Part shown: positions 5,865 through 12,127 of the stretch, in pieces
How the letters are laid out: every line of letters begins with the position of its first letter
How positions within the stretch are numbered: the stretch's first letter is position 1
DNA from: a virus
Virus record (IMG/VR): IMGVR_UViG_3300009184_000294
Coordinates: 1-20,149 of that record
Reading direction: 5' to 3' (one strand)
DNA: 20,149 nt
Translations under genes and position numbers: made by a program
The notes under the pieces: generated by a model
What the model was told of the DNA's origin: nothing
The model's input: only the letters and a program-made list of their open reading frames with translations
Database searches by the model: none

Positions 5865-8386
5865 TATTTTGCTCCTTTGAGGTACGAGGTCAGCGCCTTA
5901 GTCTTAGGTGGAATTTTATTCAGCGGGGCCGAACGCTTGTGAGCGCGGATGCCCTCGCGAAACCTATCCAACGCCTGAGCGCCAGCCTTGGTTGAACCGT
6001 TGCCAATCTGGGCTACGGTCTCGGCGTCAATCACATACTCGCCATCTGCAAGCATAGCTGGGATGTCATCCGACTGTCCATCACCTTCGCCATGAACGGC
6101 GGAGCCATTGCGAAAATCCATGCGACCTTCAACTAGCGGCACATTAGAAACGTGGGGCAGGCCACCGCTACGCATCGGGGGAGGCATACCTTGTTGTTGG
6201 GGCATCATGCCGTTTTGCGGGATACCCTGCTGTGGCATCGTAGGCGACATCTGCTGTTGGGCCATCGGAGGAGCCTGCTGTGGCAAGCCCTGCTGTTGAG
6301 CCTGTTGGGCGGGTTGCTGTTGCCCGACTTGGGTCATCATGTCTGGTGGGTTCATGGGAGGCTGTGGGCGCATACCCAAGTTCGCCATGATGTCGGCAGG
6401 CTGTCCAAAGGTGTAGTACGAAGCAACGGGAGAGGCCATTGCAGACAAACCGCCAGAAGCCTTTTTCTGAACAGGCGCGTCCTCGTAGCCGTAATCACCC
6501 TCGTTCACAGGGTTGTACCCCGGAGCGTTCAAGTTCTTCAGCAACTCCGCGTTTGGCGTGTACCCGCCGCCGTCAGTGCCGTACTGGTCGTAGCCAACAA
6601 AGTTGGTTGGGCCAACACCAAAGTCAGTGGTGCGAGGGTTGATGACGCCAACCTTGGACATATCCAAGCCTTGGTTTTGGTCGCCACTACCGCTGAAATC
6701 TTGGCCTAGCAATGTGGCAAGCAAAGCACCAGCGCCAGCCGCGCCTGCGGTTGTTCCAAGGGCGCTTTTAATGCCCGTCAAAGCGCCACTGCCTAAATTA
6801 CTAACAGTATCAATTCCCTTGGTCAACAGGTTACCTTGGTTGTAACTCTTTGCTCCACTACCAACATTTGTGATTGGCGCACTTTCATACAGGGAGCCAT
6901 TTTTAAAAATGTTCCCAAGAGAATCTGTACTGTAGTAGTCATCTTTTGGGGTTGGGGAGGAAACTGCATCCTCATTTACATATGAAATTTCACCAGTGTC
7001 GGGGTCAGTTGAGTACAGGTAATTATCCGTATTCATGTCGTAAGTAAAATTGCCAATGGTGTATGTTTCATCACCGTTGTCAACAGCGCCTTCAGGCAAA
7101 GAACCACCCGTAGCCATATGCATACCCCCACCATTCTTCATCATAGTAATTAAGCCGCCAGCCCTTTCTTCTGGCAACGGCTCCTCATCGGTTACAACTA
7201 GGTCTTCCTCATCGGTTGCAACTGGGACTTCTTCCTCATCGGTTACGACGGGGGCGTAAGGCTCAACGTAATCAGTATTCCAAGAGCCGTCCGCACTCTG
7301 AGTCCACAAAGCCCCAGTATCTGGGTCAGTCCAAGTTTCTGGCGCAACGTCCTCGGTAACGTCCTCGGTAACGTCCTCGGCAACTTCAGCCGCACGATAC
7401 AAGTCATATCCACCATCGGCAGTGGAGATGTAAATATTGCCCAAGGAGTCTTGGAAATATTCAGGCTCAAAAGGAGCCTCTGGCGTTACTGCCGCAACTT
7501 GGTCACCCTCAAGCGGGGCGGTTGTGGTTTCTGCGGCTTTATACAACTCATAAGAACCATCGGGCATTGTTTTATAAACATTACCCAATGAGTCGGTCAT
7601 AAATTCATCTGGAACTTCTGCGGCGCGATAAAGTACAGATGTTCCATCGGGCATGGTTTTGTAGACATTGCCTAATGAGTCGGTTGTAAATTCTTCATCT
7701 TCTTTTCCAAAACCAGTGCCAGACGGCAAGCCAGTAGCGGGGTTTGTAACTGGGGGAGTTACAACGCTTGTTACTGGAGCCTTTGGGTCTGGCTTTTTAT
7801 TTGGGGCATTTAACGCCGCCGCTTTTTTTTCTGCGGCAATTTGAGCGGCGGATTTGACGTTTTTTGAGTCATCTCTAATTGGAGGAGTGACAACAGGCTT
7901 TCCAGTCAGCTTGTCAATGATTAACTTTGTGCCAGCACCAAGCGCCGCACCAGTGAGCGCGTTTGTGATTGCGTTTGTGGTTGCGCTTGGCTTTGTAGTA
8001 TTTGGCTTAATCGCAGGCTTTGTTGCAGGCGTAGGCGTAGTGATGCTTGTGATTGGCTTGGTCGTGCCAGTCGAAATTGAGGGCTTGGTCGTAACAGCTG
8101 GCTTAGTTGTGCTGGTAGTGATGCTAGGCTTAGTGCCAGTCGTAGATGTCAAAGTCTGTTTTGGCGCACCAGTCGCGGGAGTGGTAATTGCAGGCTTAGT
8201 AGTCGCAAGCGTGGTAATCGCAGGCGTAGTAATCGCTGGCCTCGAACCAGTCGGGGTCGGGCGATTAGACGTGTCGTAGATAGAGGGAGCATTCCCGCCG
8301 CTAATGACGCTACTCAGCGGTGCGCGGTCAATCCCCCTTGCTTCAGGAAGCCGTCTGCTTGATGTGCGCTTTTTTAGAATAGCCAT
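5864..8386 (-). CDS. Large modular repetitive virion protein, 840 aa
   Basis: An 840-residue protein of distinct low-complexity modules. Residues 45-140 are Thr/Lys/Pro repeats (K-P-A-I-T-T type). Residues 232-334 hold three copies of a D-S-L-G-N-x-Y...D-G...L-Y-[RK]-A-A-E motif, with a shorter copy near 488-502. Residues 336-347 are V-T-E-D repeats and 380-405 are T-D-E-E repeats. A Gly-pair motif lies at 410-428, an Ala/Gly-rich stretch at 533-562, and a Gln/Pro/Met-rich stretch at 672-738. The C-terminal module at 766-815 contains S-D-D-I-P-A-M-L-A-D-G-E-Y-V-I, a signature I recognise from virion proteins of uncultured aquatic and cyano-/pelagiphage-like genomes, function unknown. There is no catalytic motif. 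Position suggests an internal or tail-associated structural protein. The ATG has AGGA 7 bases upstream. Confidence 0.78.
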   Translation of the reverse strand: MAILKKRTSSRRLPEARGIDRAPLSSVISGGNAPSIYDTSNRPTPTGSRPAITTPAITTLATTKPAITTPATGAPKQTLTSTTGTKPSITTSTTKPAVTTKPSISTGTTKPITSITTPTPATKPAIKPNTTKPSATTNAITNALTGAALGAGTKLIIDKLTGKPVVTPPIRDDSKNVKSAAQIAAEKKAAALNAPNKKPDPKAPVTSVVTPPVTNPATGLPSGTGFGKEDEEFTTDSLGNVYKTMPDGTSVLYRAAEVPDEFMTDSLGNVYKTMPDGSYELYKAAETTTAPLEGDQVAAVTPEAPFEPEYFQDSLGNIYISTADGGYDLYRAAEVAEDVTEDVTEDVAPETWTDPDTGALWTQSADGSWNTDYVEPYAPVVTDEEEVPVATDEEDLVVTDEEPLPEERAGGLITMMKNGGGMHMATGGSLPEGAVDNGDETYTIGNFTYDMNTDNYLYSTDPDTGEISYVNEDAVSSPTPKDDYYSTDSLGNIFKNGSLYESAPITNVGSGAKSYNQGNLLTKGIDTVSNLGSGALTGIKSALGTTAGAAGAGALLATLLGQDFSGSGDQNQGLDMSKVGVINPRTTDFGVGPTNFVGYDQYGTDGGGYTPNAELLKNLNAPGYNPVNEGDYGYEDAPVQKKASGGLSAMASPVASYYTFGQPADIMANLGMRPQPPMNPPDMMTQVGQQQPAQQAQQQGLPQQAPPMAQQQMSPTMPQQGIPQNGMMPQQQGMPPPMRSGGLPHVSNVPLVEGRMDFRNGSAVHGEGDGQSDDIPAMLADGEYVIDAETVAQIGNGSTKAGAQALDRFREGIRAHKRSAPLNKIPPKTKALTSYLKGAK
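7169..7381 (-). repeat. Short acidic tandem repeats (VTED and TDEE)
   Basis: A 12-bp unit (AACGTCCTCGGT on the plus strand) repeats about three times at 7340-7381 and encodes V-T-E-D units. A second array at 7169-7249 has a CCTCATCGGTT core three times and encodes T-D-E-E units separated by short variable linkers. Both sit in frame in the 840-aa protein and produce strongly acidic segments. Confidence 0.8.
7526..7693 (-). repeat. 87-bp tandem repeat encoding the DSLGN module
   Basis: Two adjacent near-identical copies (period 29 codons) encode D-S-L-G-N-V-Y-K-T-M-P-D-G followed by L-Y-[RK]-A-A-E. A third, more diverged copy lies at about 7382-7450 and a short fourth at about 6880-6940. The pattern indicates in-frame duplication of a small protein module. 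Confidence 0.8.
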
Positions 8387-8389
8387 GTC

Positions 8390-10036
8390 TTATCCTGTCT
8401 TTTTCACCGTTGAGGTTAAGCCTGCAATGTTTTGTATGGGCGTCAATTTTGCAGTGCTGTCCAACCGTTGCGCTGGCGCATTGACGGGCTTCTTCACTGA
8501 AGGCAATGCGGTAGCCTTCTGAATTGGAATTAGTTGAGCCACATCCATTTTTTGCGGAGGCGGTCTGTTTACTGGACGAGCCGCTGGCTTTGCCGCTTGC
8601 AGTCCACCTACAGGCCGCTGAGGGCGGGCCGCAGGTTTTTTCTGCATTAAGGTGGATTTCAAAATATTGCCCGCCGAAGCAACCAAAGGCTTGGTAATGT
8701 CAGTCGCTTTTAAGCCTTGTGCCTCAGCCATCTTCTCTTCTGGCGTTTTGCCAGCCACCGCATTCAAACCACCTTGCGGGGTTTCTGGGGCAAGTCCAGT
8801 AGCCGTCAAACTTTGACCCAATGGTGCTTCAGAAATAACTGGTACTGCGGAAGTTGCAACAGGCTCTTCGCCAATCTTAGACAAGTCAAGCGAGTCAGAC
8901 ACAGCCGCCAAACCGCCCTTTGGCGTCAAATCAGGCGCTTCATCAATTTTTTGCTCAGAGCCAACTTCAGCCAAGTCCTCTGGAATTTCTTGACCAAGGT
9001 TAGTTTCTTCAGTCTTGGGATTGTTCAAGTCAATCAAGTCAGAAAAGCTGGAAACCTCTTCTGCTTTAGGAGCCTCAGACAAACTAACATCCGAGTCCGA
9101 GTTGTCTGGTTGCTTGTATGCCGAGTCAGAAATAATTTGCGCAACATCAGCAGTTTGCACTGGCTCGGCTATTATTTTAGAAGATGCGTCTACAGGTTGG
9201 TTGTCAGTCCCAATATCGGAAACCTTAACCTCGGTCACCAAGTCATTGGGAATGCCTGCGCCAGTGATGGCAACATCAACGGGGTCGCTTTCTTTGTCTT
9301 TTTCATTCCAGTTGGAAGCTACATCTTTGAATTGCTTGTCAATCGTATTGTTCAAAGAGCCAACGCCATAATCAACAGAGGAGCCAATTGCACTGTTGGT
9401 AAACGCCGTAGCAAAATCATTCTTACCAGTGATTTCAGAAGTTACCCCCGCAGAGATTGCTCGTGTGCCAGCGTTAAAAAGAGAAGTTGCATCTTTTAAA
9501 TCAAGGCCGCTTTCTTGCGCTAATGCAATCACATCAGGCTTGACGTAATCTCCAACCTCTCTAACGCCTCCACCCACCATGCCACCAACAAAACCGCCAG
9601 AAAATCCATCTTCAAAATTGCCGCCTTTAATTTCGGCAACAGTGCCATTTACCAAGCCCTTGCTAACAGAAGAGCCAATAACATCAGACACCGTTTCGTT
9701 AATGCCCGCCTCAATTAAAGTGTTTGAAAACGTAGAGGTAAGCGAACTTCCAACAGTAGGCGCAAAGTAAGCCGCCCCAGCGGAGAGAACAATGTCCTCT
9801 AAGTCGCCGCCGCGTGCCGCAGTAATAGCCGCCATCGTCACAGGCGCAGGAATGCCAATCATTTGGCCCCCAATAGCCAAAAGAGTTGGGATTGGGTCTG
9901 CAATTACAGCCTCAACAACTTGAACAACTTTATCAGCAACCGCTGTGACAACGTCTGCAACAGCCTCAACAACAGCGCCAACAACGTCAACAACCGCGCC
10001 AACAACGTCTTCGACAAAACTTACTACTGCGCTCAT
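8390..10036 (-). CDS. Probable internal/membrane-active virion protein, 548 aa
   Basis: A 548-residue protein. Residues 4-47 are a Val/Ala-rich, heptad-like repeat (V-V-G-A-V-V-D, V-V-G-A-V-V-E and variants) predicted to form an amphipathic or membrane-inserting helix. Residues 48-150 are Gly/Ala/Ser-rich with repeated G-G-[DN]-[LF]-E-D motifs, resembling glycine-zipper-like hydrophobic regions. The second half is acidic (about 270-420), and the last 110 residues are Lys/Pro/Ala-rich and basic. No enzymatic motif was seen. As the first large gene after the tail hub and ACP/ketosynthase cassette, it sits where T7 has its ejection proteins. Start at ATG 10036 with AAGGGA upstream. Membrane interaction is inferred from composition. 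Confidence 0.72.
   Translation of the reverse strand: MSAVVSFVEDVVGAVVDVVGAVVEAVADVVTAVADKVVQVVEAVIADPIPTLLAIGGQMIGIPAPVTMAAITAARGGDLEDIVLSAGAAYFAPTVGSSLTSTFSNTLIEAGINETVSDVIGSSVSKGLVNGTVAEIKGGNFEDGFSGGFVGGMVGGGVREVGDYVKPDVIALAQESGLDLKDATSLFNAGTRAISAGVTSEITGKNDFATAFTNSAIGSSVDYGVGSLNNTIDKQFKDVASNWNEKDKESDPVDVAITGAGIPNDLVTEVKVSDIGTDNQPVDASSKIIAEPVQTADVAQIISDSAYKQPDNSDSDVSLSEAPKAEEVSSFSDLIDLNNPKTEETNLGQEIPEDLAEVGSEQKIDEAPDLTPKGGLAAVSDSLDLSKIGEEPVATSAVPVISEAPLGQSLTATGLAPETPQGGLNAVAGKTPEEKMAEAQGLKATDITKPLVASAGNILKSTLMQKKPAARPQRPVGGLQAAKPAARPVNRPPPQKMDVAQLIPIQKATALPSVKKPVNAPAQRLDSTAKLTPIQNIAGLTSTVKKTG
9899..10009 (-). repeat. Degenerate 21-bp repeat encoding Val-rich heptads
   Basis: The DNA shows recurring CAACAACGTC/CAACAGC-type units on the plus strand, encoding V-V-G-A-V-V-D-like heptads in the N-terminus of the 548-aa protein. 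The units have drifted but keep the heptad hydrophobic pattern. Confidence 0.65.
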
Positions 10037-10038
10037 GT

Positions 10039-10482
10039 CTAATCCCTTTCAGCCCGCTTCGGGCCTAGTTTGACCGTAACGCGAAAGCCGTTCTTGGTCT
10101 TCTCAGCGCGATAACCCATATCCTCTTGGGGCGGGTTGCGCGAGATTGCTTTGAAAATGTTCATAATCGTTGGGTCTTGGAAGTCAGACACCAGAACATC
10201 AAAACCCATTTTGTATGCGGCTTGAATGAAAGCGTAAGAACTCTCCAAGTAATTACGGGCGGTGTCTGCGTTTAAAGCGCGGAAAACACCAGTCCGACCC
10301 TCGGCGTTATGGACGACGAAAAGAGTATTGCCCTCACGCACGGTGGTTGTGCCGGGCATATTCATCTCTTTGATGATTGCCGCGTAAACCGTGGAAGCGG
10401 GATGGGGAGACTTGGTCTCCTGAGCCGCAATCATTAAGATTGCCTGTTCACCCAATTTTTTCTGTTTGCTATCTACCAGCAT
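10039..10482 (-). CDS. GNAT-like protein of unknown function, 147 aa
   Basis: The ATG at 10482 overlaps the ketosynthase stop by one base (TGATG), with AGGGG 6 bases upstream; a GTG one codon earlier is an alternative start. The product is 147 residues. Its apparent order of elements fits the C-terminal half of a GNAT acyltransferase: strands around G-N-T-L-F-V-V and T-G-V-F-R-A, a helix (N-Y-L-E-S-S-Y...), strand F-D-V-L-V-S-D-F, helix P-T-I-M-N-I-F-K-A, then two strands ending F-R-V-T-V-K-L. The classic acyl-CoA-binding motif (Q/R-x-x-G-x-G/A) is not evident, so activity is uncertain. It lies directly downstream of ACP and ketosynthase and upstream of the internal virion proteins, a position like that of T7 gene 13. 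It may transfer an acyl group, or may be a small structural protein. Confidence 0.65.
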   Translation of the reverse strand: MLVDSKQKKLGEQAILMIAAQETKSPHPASTVYAAIIKEMNMPGTTTVREGNTLFVVHNAEGRTGVFRALNADTARNYLESSYAFIQAAYKMGFDVLVSDFQDPTIMNIFKAISRNPPQEDMGYRAEKTKNGFRVTVKLGPKRAERD

Positions 10483-11591
10483 CACATCCCCTTAAAAATT
10501 GCGGCGGAGTAGATGTTGCCCATCCCAGCCGCCAGACTCATTATCAAGCCACTCGGTGGGCTTGTCGATTCCGAAAGGAATACCGAGTCGGTTTCAGTTC
10601 GGTTTTCAATTGCTGGAATAAAGCCCGCCTTCATGTCATCCAACAATAAAAGTGTTTCAAGCAGTCCACTGCTACCCATCGTGTGACCAATCTTCTGCTT
10701 GTACGAAGTAGCCACAAACGCTTTTAGTGTATTGCCCAGCGCCGTTTTTTCAGCCAAGTTGTTGGAAGCTGTACCAGTGCCGTGGGTCTTGACGATTTTA
10801 ATTTCATCTGGGTTGACGTTGGCAAAGTGCATAGCGCCCTCCATAGCCTTCTTGAAGCCCTCGCCGTCCTCACATTGCCCAATTGCGTTTGTGGAGCGTT
10901 CTGAGGCGCTGTACGCCCCTACTAGGCGGGCGTGAGGCTTGAGATGCTGACTGGCAACCGCCTCGCGGGATTCAAAAACCGCCAAGGCCGCGCCCTGACC
11001 GACTCGAAAGCCAAAGTTGGTCGAATCAAAAGCGGATGGCTTGATGCCCGTCTCTTCCTGCTTTTGGGTGAGTACCGCCTTGGCTTCGCCAAAGAACTCC
11101 AACACCGCGTTGGAGACACCATCCTCGACCGTCAGGACAATGACGCGGTCAAAGTGGTAGAACTGGATAAGGTTTTGCACGTCCATCATCACCTTGAGAC
11201 TGGAAGCACAGGCCGAGGAATCGGTCGTCACCATGTCCATGTCACCAAAGGACTGGGCAACGCGGCCCGCGTAGACCTGCGTTAGCGTGAACGGCAAGAA
11301 CCTGTAGTTGTAACTCAGACGAGAGTTGTAGGGGCGCTGATTCAATCCAGCAAAGTGGGCGTTGCCACCCGCAAGGATGAAGGCTGTTTTCCCTATAGGG
11401 TTCTCGCGCAGGTAGGTCAGCAACTCAGGGTCAAGTACCTTCTCCGCCAACTTGTGGGGAACGTAGACCAGCCCCGACTTGGCTCGGTTGTAGGTATCAG
11501 GGAACCAATTGACCTTCTGGGGGAAGACGATGTCATCCAGCAACTCCACGTTGGTGGTGGAGGCTGTGCGGTAGTGCGTGAGGTAAATCAT
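10482..11591 (-). CDS. Beta-ketoacyl-ACP synthase (FabB/FabF-like ketosynthase)
   Basis: A 369-residue ketosynthase, the enzyme class that condenses malonyl-ACP with an acyl thioester on its active-site Cys. Cys128 sits in S-S-A-C-A-S-S, close to the FabB nucleophile motif. His270 is in T-H-G-T-G-T, Lys298 in Y-K-Q-K-I-G-H, and His303 in G-H-T-M-G-S-S-G. The K-to-H spacing of five matches FabF K335/H340, so the catalytic set looks intact. F-R-V-G-Q-G-A-A (195-202) replaces the usual GEGA-type strand. The C-terminal G-M-G-N-I-Y (356-361) replaces the usual G-F-G-G-T-N loop. The N-terminal region is divergent, and the protein is shorter than the roughly 410 residues of FabB/FabF. The ATG at 11591 overlaps the ACP stop (ATGA) with GAGG 7 bases upstream; an in-frame start at 11687 would overlap the ACP gene by 100 bases and is unlikely. 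Neighbouring genes are phage structural genes. Confidence 0.9.
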   Translation of the reverse strand: MIYLTHYRTASTTNVELLDDIVFPQKVNWFPDTYNRAKSGLVYVPHKLAEKVLDPELLTYLRENPIGKTAFILAGGNAHFAGLNQRPYNSRLSYNYRFLPFTLTQVYAGRVAQSFGDMDMVTTDSSACASSLKVMMDVQNLIQFYHFDRVIVLTVEDGVSNAVLEFFGEAKAVLTQKQEETGIKPSAFDSTNFGFRVGQGAALAVFESREAVASQHLKPHARLVGAYSASERSTNAIGQCEDGEGFKKAMEGAMHFANVNPDEIKIVKTHGTGTASNNLAEKTALGNTLKAFVATSYKQKIGHTMGSSGLLETLLLLDDMKAGFIPAIENRTETDSVFLSESTSPPSGLIMSLAAGMGNIYSAAIFKGM

Positions 11592-11869
11592 TTGCACACC
11601 TCTTTGACTTCTTCCATAGAGGCTGGCTCTTTGGTCTTGCTTCCCATCACGAGGTCGTGCAGTTCCTGAACGGTCTTGGGAGACCACTCCTTGCTGTCCT
11701 CGTCAGCGATTCCATAGAGGTCATCAAAGTACATCAGCATGACCAGCCCGTCAAGGCTGTCCAAACCAATGTCCTCGAATTTGTCGTCAAGCGACGTGGC
11801 GATGCTTGGCTTGGTATGCGCAGGACGCGCCACCTTTGCCACATAGTTAAAGATTTCAATGAAGTTCAT
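11588..11869 (-). CDS. Acyl carrier protein
   Basis: A 93-residue acidic protein with the acyl carrier signature: D-I-G-L-D-S-L-D (33-40), where Ser38 would carry 4'-phosphopantetheine, followed by a helix (G-L-V-M-L-M-Y-F-D-D) and Y-G-I, matching helix II of AcpP and its E-x-x-F/Y-x-I ending. The N-terminus is longer and more basic than AcpP, and a polar tail follows after about residue 76. It carries acyl chains as thioesters for the ketosynthase encoded next, whose start overlaps this stop by 4 bases. The start itself overlaps the stop of the 86-aa gene (ATGA) and has AGGA 9 bases upstream. No phosphopantetheinyl transferase is visible here, so the host AcpS would have to activate it. The alternative, a carrier domain for polyketide or amino-acyl transfer, cannot be excluded. 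Confidence 0.9.
   Translation of the reverse strand: MNFIEIFNYVAKVARPAHTKPSIATSLDDKFEDIGLDSLDGLVMLMYFDDLYGIADEDSKEWSPKTVQELHDLVMGSKTKEPASMEEVKEVCK
11597..11602 (-). promoter_or_regulatory. Ribosome-binding site that fixes the ketosynthase start
   Basis: GAGGTG on the minus strand, inside the last codons of the ACP gene, with GAGG 7 bases before the ATG at 11591. Together with the ATGA overlap it supports this start over the in-frame start 96 bases upstream, and indicates coupled translation of ACP and ketosynthase. Confidence 0.7.
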
Positions 11870-12126
11870 GTTGCCGTTTCCTGTGTAGGTTGATTGACTG
11901 CTCCGACTAGTGCTGATGCCCAGTCTTGCCAGTTCTCATATATATAGGGGCCGGGGATACCTTCATTTGTGAAAACGTCGATAGCCTTTAAACCTGCCGC
12001 CCACTGCTTCCACTCCTCTTCGGGAGTATTCATTGATAGCTGTTGCGCCGCATACGCCTCCACCATGAGACTCGTCCACGAGTTCCATGTGTGATAACGG
12101 GGGTCGTATACGACTGCAAGAGCCAT
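11866..12126 (-). CDS. Small Trp-rich phage protein, 86 aa
   Basis: An 86-residue protein with repeated aromatic motifs (Y-H-T-W-N-S-W-T near 11-18, E-E-W-K-Q-W near 37-42, N-W-Q-D-W-A near 65-70). The pattern D-P-R-Y-H-T-W-x-S-W recalls small unknown proteins encoded next to podovirus tail-hub genes, but I cannot name a family with certainty. It starts 1 base after the tail-hub stop and overlaps the ACP start by 4 bases, so it is translated with both. It could be a small virion or assembly component, or a partner of the ACP; function unknown. Confidence 0.7.
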   Translation of the reverse strand: MALAVVYDPRYHTWNSWTSLMVEAYAAQQLSMNTPEEEWKQWAAGLKAIDVFTNEGIPGPYIYENWQDWASALVGAVNQPTQETAT

Positions 12127-12127
12127 G

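Noticed and set aside
7169-7693. CRISPR-like array
   Set aside because: The repeats are in-frame protein repeats with no constant-length unique spacers and no cas genes nearby.
7854-8279. Plus-strand frame encoding a very hydrophobic Val/Gly-rich protein
   Set aside because: It is the reverse complement of Thr/Lys/Pro repeats in the 840-aa gene; the hydrophobic look is an artefact of the repeat.
8717-9499. Long plus-strand open frame (260 codons) across the 548-aa gene
   Set aside because: It lies fully antisense to a well-supported gene, has an Arg/Cys/Trp-rich composition unlike real proteins here, and has no ribosome site or operon context.
10039-10482. Direct homology of the 147-aa protein to HlyC
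   Set aside because: No specific HlyC motifs are visible; only a general fold-like pattern and the gene context suggest an acyltransferase, so it is kept as a hypothesis.
11592-11687. Longer N-terminus of the ketosynthase (start 96 bases upstream)
   Set aside because: It would overlap the ACP gene by 100 bases in another frame, and its residues are polar/Arg-rich and unlike a ketosynthase start. The ATG at 11591 has a ribosome site and an ATGA overlap.
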